A stretch of 64,000 nt of DNA from Clostridium pasteurianum (GTDB taxonomy: Bacteria > Bacillota > Clostridia > Clostridiales > Clostridiaceae), in contig NZ_MCGV01000001.1 of the NCBI RefSeq assembly GCF_001705235.1, positions 4,344,181 through 4,408,180 of the forward strand, written 5' to 3'. The notes beneath the pieces are model-generated. The model searched no databases. It was not told the DNA's origin and worked only from the letters and a program-made list of their open reading frames with translations. The translations under genes and the position numbers were made by a program. This document shows positions 59,202 to 64,000 of the stretch, piece after piece; the first letter of the stretch is position 1, and each line of letters starts with the position of its first letter.

Positions 59202-60359
59202 CTAAAATATATTTTTACCTTTTAAATATTCTGTAACTTTTTTACTCTGTTCTACTATAGTATGAGCAGTTATATTATTTAAATTCTGAAAATGATTTAA
59301 TGCATCCTCTATTATTTCTTGAATTTCTATAAATTTAATTTTTCCATCTAAAAACAAATTCACAGCATATTCATTAGCACTATTTAAAATAGTTGGCATT
59401 AAACCTCCAGCTTTTCCTGCTTCATAAGCTAATTTTAAGCATTTGAAAGTATTAAAATCCGGCTTTTCAAAATGCAAATCTGGAGTCGTATAGAAATCGA
59501 GAGGTTTAACTACTCTTTTTTTTCTTTCTGGATAATTTAATGCATACTGAATTGGAAGTCTCATATCAGTAGGTCCCAATTGTGCTATAACACTTCCATC
59601 CTTATATTCAACCATTGAATGAACTATGCTTTGAGGGTGTACTAACACCTGTATTGCATCATAATCTGCATTAAAAAGCCAATGAGCCTCAATAACCTCA
59701 AGTCCTTTATTCATGAGCGTTGATGAATCAATCGTTATTTTTTTACCCATCTTCCACTTTGGATGATTCAAAGCATCCTTCACTCTAACGTTCTTTAATT
59801 CATGCATATTTTTGCCTCTAAAAGGTCCACCAGAAGCAGTTAAAAGTATTTTATTTATATCTTCATACTTATTTCCTTGAAGGCTCTGAAATATGGCTCC
59901 ATGCTCAGAATCAACGGGAAGTATTTTAACTCCATACTTTTTTGCTTCCTTCATCACTATTTCACCGCCAACAACAAGAGTTTCCTTGTTTGCAAGTGCA
60001 ATATCTTTACCACTTTTAATAGCTTTTAAAGTTGGAATAAGCCCTATCATTCCAACTATGGATGTTACAACAGTATTACATTTTTCGTAAGAAGCAGCTT
60101 CGTTAAGAGCTTCATAACCACATTTCACAATAGTTTTTATATCTTTTTCTTTGCAATAATCTAATACCTTACTATATGAATATTTATCTGTCATTACAAC
60201 CATTTCAGGTTTAAATTCATCTACTATTTGTATCATTTTTTCAAAGTTAGTATTAGCACTAGCACACACTAGCTTTAAATTTTCACTATCATTCCTTATT
60301 ACATCAAGAGTTTGAGTCCCAATTGAACCTGTAGCTCCTATTATTGATATGTTTTTCAT
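59202..60359 (-). CDS. dxr: 1-deoxy-D-xylulose 5-phosphate reductoisomerase
   Basis: First committed step of the MEP pathway, NADPH-dependent. 385 residues: Rossmann motif GATGSIGTQTLDVI, LANKETLVVGGEIV, LPVDSEHGAIFQSL and TIDSSTLMNKGLEVIEAHWLF. It lies upstream of rseP-ispG and 17 nt after the AI-2E-type membrane protein gene. Confidence 0.97.
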   Translation of the reverse strand: MKNISIIGATGSIGTQTLDVIRNDSENLKLVCASANTNFEKMIQIVDEFKPEMVVMTDKYSYSKVLDYCKEKDIKTIVKCGYEALNEAASYEKCNTVVTSIVGMIGLIPTLKAIKSGKDIALANKETLVVGGEIVMKEAKKYGVKILPVDSEHGAIFQSLQGNKYEDINKILLTASGGPFRGKNMHELKNVRVKDALNHPKWKMGKKITIDSSTLMNKGLEVIEAHWLFNADYDAIQVLVHPQSIVHSMVEYKDGSVIAQLGPTDMRLPIQYALNYPERKKRVVKPLDFYTTPDLHFEKPDFNTFKCLKLAYEAGKAGGLMPTILNSANEYAVNLFLDGKIKFIEIQEIIEDALNHFQNLNNITAHTIVEQSKKVTEYLKGKNIF

Positions 60360-60376
60360 TGTATCACTCCTATATT

Positions 60377-61333
60377 TTATGAAGACAATATTATTTCTTT
60401 TGCACTTATTACATAAATGGGACCCATAAATAATCCAATTATTCCAAAGGCTTTAATTCCAATGTAAACTGATACTATTATCAAAAGAGGATGCACTTTA
60501 AACTTATTGCTCATGAATTTGGCTTCCATAATCTGACGTATAAATTGGAGAAAAATGTATAAGATAGCCAAACCAAAGACAATTAAATATTCTTTTTTAC
60601 AAGCATAGTATATCATCAAAGGAATAAAAACCAGAATAGTCCCAACATAAGGTAATATGTCTAAAAAACCACATATAATCCCAAGCATAAAAAAATCATT
60701 TATGCCTAGAATAAAAAATCCTATTATTGTTTCTACTGTTGTAATTAATACTAAAAAGGTTTCGACTATGAGCAAGTTTTTTATATCATTAAGCTTTTTT
60801 AGTATTAATTGTACTTTGTTTTTAGTAAGCAATTTTTCAGTTAAATTAACTATATCATATTTATCTGCCAAAATAAAGTAAACAGATATAGTTGCAACAA
60901 AGTATGTTAAAATACTATCTGTGGTATAAAAAGCTCCTTTCCTGAAGAAATCAGTATTAAGTAGCTTATCTGAAAAAATATTGAGTTTGCCCATTAAAAT
61001 GTTAATATTAAATTTACTTATTATTGGTAATTTGTTAATATTAATCTTATTGTATGGATTTATAAAATACATGGTAATTTTACTCATAATAAAATTGCCC
61101 ATTAAAAATACTCCAAAAAAAATCATAAGATTTACAAATACTATACTTATTATTGCACTTAATTTATTATTAAAAATTTTATACCCGCACAAAAATTTAT
61201 GTATCGGACTACACAATATTACAAAAAGGATTATAACAAAAAATGGTTTAAAATACTTTTTTATAAGTAATGTGAATACTATAAATGCACATAATAGTGC
61301 AAAACATTCTATTAACTTTTTGTATTCTTTCAA
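60377..61333 (-). CDS. AI-2E family transporter-like membrane protein
   Basis: 318 residues, about eight membrane helices; the C-terminal part (DFFMLGIICGFLDILPYVGTILVFIPLMIYYA and HPLLIIVSVYIGIKAFGIIGLFMGP) is the PerM/AI-2E family core. Slightly shorter than typical members. Characterised relatives export autoinducer-2, ions or lipids; none can be assigned. It is 17 nt upstream of dxr, so probably co-transcribed with it, while a terminator separates it from the helicase-LexA fusion. Confidence 0.82.
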   Translation of the reverse strand: MKEYKKLIECFALLCAFIVFTLLIKKYFKPFFVIILFVILCSPIHKFLCGYKIFNNKLSAIISIVFVNLMIFFGVFLMGNFIMSKITMYFINPYNKININKLPIISKFNINILMGKLNIFSDKLLNTDFFRKGAFYTTDSILTYFVATISVYFILADKYDIVNLTEKLLTKNKVQLILKKLNDIKNLLIVETFLVLITTVETIIGFFILGINDFFMLGIICGFLDILPYVGTILVFIPLMIYYACKKEYLIVFGLAILYIFLQFIRQIMEAKFMSNKFKVHPLLIIVSVYIGIKAFGIIGLFMGPIYVISAKEIILSS

Positions 61334-61345
61334 TATTATTACCTC

Positions 61346-61390
61346 TCAAAAATAAAATAACTATAAAGCTTTAAAACTTTATAGTTATTA
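61346..61390 (-). terminator. Terminator after the helicase-LexA fusion gene
   Basis: Eleven-bp perfect stem TAACTATAAAG/CTTTATAGTTA (61358-61368 and 61377-61387) with an 8-nt loop and TTTTATTTTT on the minus-strand exit. It should isolate the fusion gene from the AI-2E-dxr-rseP-ispG genes. Confidence 0.8.
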
Positions 61391-61420
61391 ATATTCAAGA
61401 AGATCGTTTTATATTATTTT

Positions 61421-62842
61421 TTAATTGACTTTTAATATACCAATAGCAATTCCTATAAGCATAACCTGCTGATCCTCAGTAACTTTTATAGGACTGTACT
61501 TTTCATTCTCTGGCATAAACTCAACATCATTTTTATCCATCTTAAGTCTTTTAAGAGTTGCACTTCCATCAATATTGACAGCTACGATATTTCCATTCTC
61601 CGCATATGCAGTCTTTTTTATTACAACATAATCACCATCATTTATTCCTGCATTTATCATACTATCTCCCTTTATCTTAAGCATAAAGCAATCCTTAGCA
61701 CTACTAATCCAGTACTTAGGAAGATAGAACTTGTCCTTAATTTCAGGATTCATAAGTATTGGTTCACCTGCAGCTATCTCATTAAATACAGGTATTTTAG
61801 CCACTTCACTTTTGTTGTATTTTAAGTCTCCTGATAAAATTATTTTAGATGTTTCATAATTATCTCTCATAAAATCAAAGCTAGTTTTATGCTTAAGATC
61901 CTTATAAGTAAATTTCTCCATTGAAGTTTGGGTTTCACTACCGTAGGTATTTTTCAAATTATAACTTTTTATTTTATCTTTACATATTGTACTTATTTTA
62001 TGTCCCTTAATAAGCCAAGAATTGTTTTCTTTTATTGAGTCATTATCATATGTAAAAAATATTGATGAGTATTTGCAATTTCTTTTTATAGAATTAATAA
62101 AATCGATTTGCAGTTTTGTTAATTCTTGAACTTCATCTACTATTATATGTGTGTACTTTTGTGCCTTCTTTTTAGATGAATTTTTTAAAGCAGTCTTAGT
62201 TTTATCTTCATCATCAAATTGTCCAGCATAGCTTAATTTATCATTGTACATAAGCATCAATTTAAAAACACACTCTCGCATAATAGAATTTTTATTAAGC
62301 CTTACATGTACAGTGTTTTTAGTAGAATTTCTTCCAATTCTTTTTACATTCTGATAAATATTAATGTCTTCATAACCACAACTTTTAATCCATTCTATTT
62401 CATCTTTGAAAAAATCAACATAGCTGTTATTTAATATTTTAATTTTGGGATAAATATTGCTTGCAGCATATACACAGTCTTTTATCAAAGCTATTTTATC
62501 TCTTTCACTGATAAGGCTTATTTTTGAAACAGCATATTTATCTATAATTTCATCTAAGGTACATATGTTAGTAACTTTTCTATAAGGTTCTAGAAGTGTT
62601 GAATACTTTGAATTTGCATCATTATATAATGAAGAATATATTTCATTAAAGTTATTCAATTTATTTTTGGAACTATTAATTACAATTATATTATCGCTTT
62701 TTGATATACAGTAATTGTTTTTTAGAAATATGCTTCTACAAGCTGCTATTGTAGTTTTACCAGTTCCCCTTTTACCCTTAATTAGGCAGCAGGTATGTTT
62801 TGTATCCTCAACAATTTTATTTTGAATGCTGCTTAATTTCAA
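61421..62842 (-). CDS. UvrD-like N-terminal helicase domain fused to LexA/UmuD-type autopeptidase
   Basis: 473 residues. The N-terminal ~310 resemble the first RecA-like domain of a UvrD/HelD-type helicase: Q-motif-like SSIQNKIV, Walker A GKRGTGKT (23-30), EIEWIKSCGYEDI (148-160) and Walker B IIVDEVQEL (D236, E237), then TYDNDSI where motif III is expected. The second motor domain (motifs IV-VI) is absent. From about 345 comes an S24 peptidase with A358-G359 (IAAGEP), S394 (GDSMINAG) and K431 (ATLKRL); the spacing (36 and 37) is identical to LexA here. No DNA-binding helix-turn-helix. TTG start behind AAGGAGG. No LexA box upstream. Function unknown. Confidence 0.85.
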   Translation of the reverse strand: MKLSSIQNKIVEDTKHTCCLIKGKRGTGKTTIAACRSIFLKNNYCISKSDNIIVINSSKNKLNNFNEIYSSLYNDANSKYSTLLEPYRKVTNICTLDEIIDKYAVSKISLISERDKIALIKDCVYAASNIYPKIKILNNSYVDFFKDEIEWIKSCGYEDINIYQNVKRIGRNSTKNTVHVRLNKNSIMRECVFKLMLMYNDKLSYAGQFDDEDKTKTALKNSSKKKAQKYTHIIVDEVQELTKLQIDFINSIKRNCKYSSIFFTYDNDSIKENNSWLIKGHKISTICKDKIKSYNLKNTYGSETQTSMEKFTYKDLKHKTSFDFMRDNYETSKIILSGDLKYNKSEVAKIPVFNEIAAGEPILMNPEIKDKFYLPKYWISSAKDCFMLKIKGDSMINAGINDGDYVVIKKTAYAENGNIVAVNIDGSATLKRLKMDKNDVEFMPENEKYSPIKVTEDQQVMLIGIAIGILKVN

Positions 62843-62919
62843 AGCGTTCTCCTCCTTTAAGTCACAAGATCAATTATTTTATTAAATATATTTTAAATAA
62901 GTGCTAATTTGACAATTAT

Positions 62920-63720
62920 TTAAAATACAAAAAAGCTCAAATAATAAAATACTACTACTGACGTAAATAGTATACTATCAAATCTATCCAGTATACCACC
63001 ATGACCTGGTATTAAATTGCTGTAATCTTTAACTTTTGCATGCCTTTTAATTGATGAAGCAGCAAGATCTCCAAATTGAGAAAAAATTCCACAAATAATT
63101 CCTAATATTATGTAGTGATATAAACTTATGTTAACACCATACTTAGATATTATAAAACCATAAATAGTACAACCAAGCACACTGCCAATAATTCCTCCAA
63201 TCGAACCTTCTACAGTTTTTTTAGGGCTTACCTTTGGACATAATTTTGTTTTACCAAAAATTCTTCCTGAATAATAAGCTGCAGTATCACAAAGCCACGA
63301 AGCTATAAATATAAGCCATATAAGATAATTTCCATATTTTAAATCATCTGTTAAAACTATAAAGCTAAAAAAGACTGCAACATATATGAATCCTAATATT
63401 GTAACTGAAATGTCTATATAGTTGTATTCGGTATTAAATGTTGGTATGCACATCATAAAAAATATTCCCATTACTATTAAGAACAAAACAATCTTAAAAT
63501 TTAAATTATAACTTATTAAACTATAATAAAGTATACAGAGAATGTACCCAACTACAGGCATAGGTTTAATTGATGCTTCTTTTGAAACTTTATAATATTC
63601 ATACAAGCCTAATATAGATAAAGCAAAAACAAATATTTTAAGATATATTCCTCCTAAAAGCAAAAATATTAGTAGAGGAGCTAAAAAAACTGCACCTAAA
63701 TATCTTTTGTTTATATTCAT
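62920..63720 (-). CDS. cdsA: Phosphatidate cytidylyltransferase
   Basis: Makes CDP-diacylglycerol, the substrate of PgsA at 40 kb. 266 residues, about eight membrane helices, with the signature SPKKTVEGSIGG and the C-terminal SSIKRHAKVKDYSNLIPGHG and GILDRFDSILF. The ATG shares one base with the uppS stop (TAATG), and GGAGGC lies in the end of uppS, so translation is coupled. The next gene downstream is the helicase-LexA fusion, 77 nt away. Confidence 0.95.
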   Translation of the reverse strand: MNINKRYLGAVFLAPLLIFLLLGGIYLKIFVFALSILGLYEYYKVSKEASIKPMPVVGYILCILYYSLISYNLNFKIVLFLIVMGIFFMMCIPTFNTEYNYIDISVTILGFIYVAVFFSFIVLTDDLKYGNYLIWLIFIASWLCDTAAYYSGRIFGKTKLCPKVSPKKTVEGSIGGIIGSVLGCTIYGFIISKYGVNISLYHYIILGIICGIFSQFGDLAASSIKRHAKVKDYSNLIPGHGGILDRFDSILFTSVVVFYYLSFFVF

Positions 63721-64000
63721 TATTTTACGCCTCCATATCTTCTGTCTCTATTCTGATAGTCTCTTATAGCTTGATGGAGATCAGCTTCAGAAAAATCAGG
63801 CCAATTTATATTAGAGTACCAAAATTCAGAATATGCACACTGCCACAATAAGAAATTACTAAGTCTTTTTTCACCACTTGGGCGTATTATTATATCAGGA
63901 TCTGGAATATCACCTGTATAAAGATACGAAGAAAATTTATCTTCACTTAAATTCAAAATATCATTCTTTGATATTTTGTTATTGTCATAATCAATGAACA
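63720..64000 (-). CDS. uppS: Isoprenyl transferase (undecaprenyl diphosphate synthase), C-terminal part
   Basis: Condenses isopentenyl diphosphate units into the C55 lipid carrier of cell-wall synthesis. Only the C-terminal ~93 residues are in the window; the frame stays open to the edge, so the gene continues outside. The family motifs PDPDIIIRPSGEKRLSNFLL and FWYSNINWPDF are present. First visible gene of the uppS-cdsA-dxr-rseP-ispG cluster, fed by the MEP enzymes encoded in the same cluster. Confidence 0.95.
   Translation of the reverse strand, partial: FIDYDNNKISKNDILNLSEDKFSSYLYTGDIPDPDIIIRPSGEKRLSNFLLWQCAYSEFWYSNINWPDFSEADLHQAIRDYQNRDRRYGGVK

Noticed and set aside
62843-62919. Possible LexA box (GAACGCTTTG) before the helicase-LexA fusion
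   Set aside because: Only one half-site, no GTTC partner at the right distance, and it overlaps the start codon region.
1-64000. CRISPR arrays, rRNA and tRNA genes
   Set aside because: No regularly spaced direct repeats, no rRNA-like blocks and no recognisable tRNA clover-leaf ends were seen on either strand.

Overview
This 64 kb window is chromosomal DNA of a low-GC, endospore-forming Firmicute, most probably Clostridium sensu stricto. The evidence is the strong A+T bias, many TTG/GTG starts behind strong GGAGG ribosome binding sites, sporulation genes (spoVS, a CotS-like coat kinase, a YlmC/YmxH protein), a clostridial IspH-ribosomal protein S1 fusion, an S-box riboswitch and Bacillus-type LexA boxes. 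No species can be named from sequence alone. Almost everything is core housekeeping, with short accessory patches.

Plus-strand left part (about 1-24 kb): an AAA ATPase plus metallopeptidase/VWA pair and an RNase H; a palindromic repeat patch (3.47-3.85 kb); a short minus-strand insert (Nudix hydrolase, small membrane protein); corA, rluB-like, an RpiR regulator, a BaiN-like flavoprotein, cmk and ispH-S1; two genes with possible sporulation-related roles (cotS-like, GNAT); then the tRNA-modification and mismatch-repair run miaB-mutS-mutL-miaA-hfq and a PLP enzyme (YnbB family). A MITE-like element with an 11-bp direct repeat lies between miaB and mutS. lexA faces this run and shows a promoter with an overlapping LexA box.

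Middle (24-40 kb, mostly minus strand): an acidic Cys-motif protein, an Xer-type recombinase, a 0.8 kb gene-poor stretch with a decayed gene, a nucleotidyltransferase, metA under a SAM-I riboswitch, clpS-clpA, an L,D-transpeptidase lipoprotein, purB, ptsH (HPr), an aspartate-type aminotransferase, a UbiA-family prenyltransferase, spoVS, rny and recA (LexA box just downstream of the -10).

Right part (40-64 kb, all minus): ftsK-rimO-pgsA; tepA; aspartokinase; ylmC-like; pnp with its own promoter and a long leader hairpin; the translation operon rimP-nusA-ylxR-ylxQ-infB-rbfA-nrnA-truB-ribF-rpsO; and the envelope-lipid cluster uppS-cdsA-(two extra genes)-dxr-rseP-ispG. One of the extra genes is the most unusual object in the window: a 473-aa protein whose N-terminal part looks like the first motor domain of a UvrD-type helicase and whose C-terminal part is a LexA/UmuD-type self-cleaving peptidase. 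Its Ala-Gly, Ser and Lys sites have exactly the same spacing as in the true LexA 37 kb away. With recA, lexA, mutS and mutL in the same window, it suggests a RecA-responsive, self-cleaving P-loop protein of unknown role.
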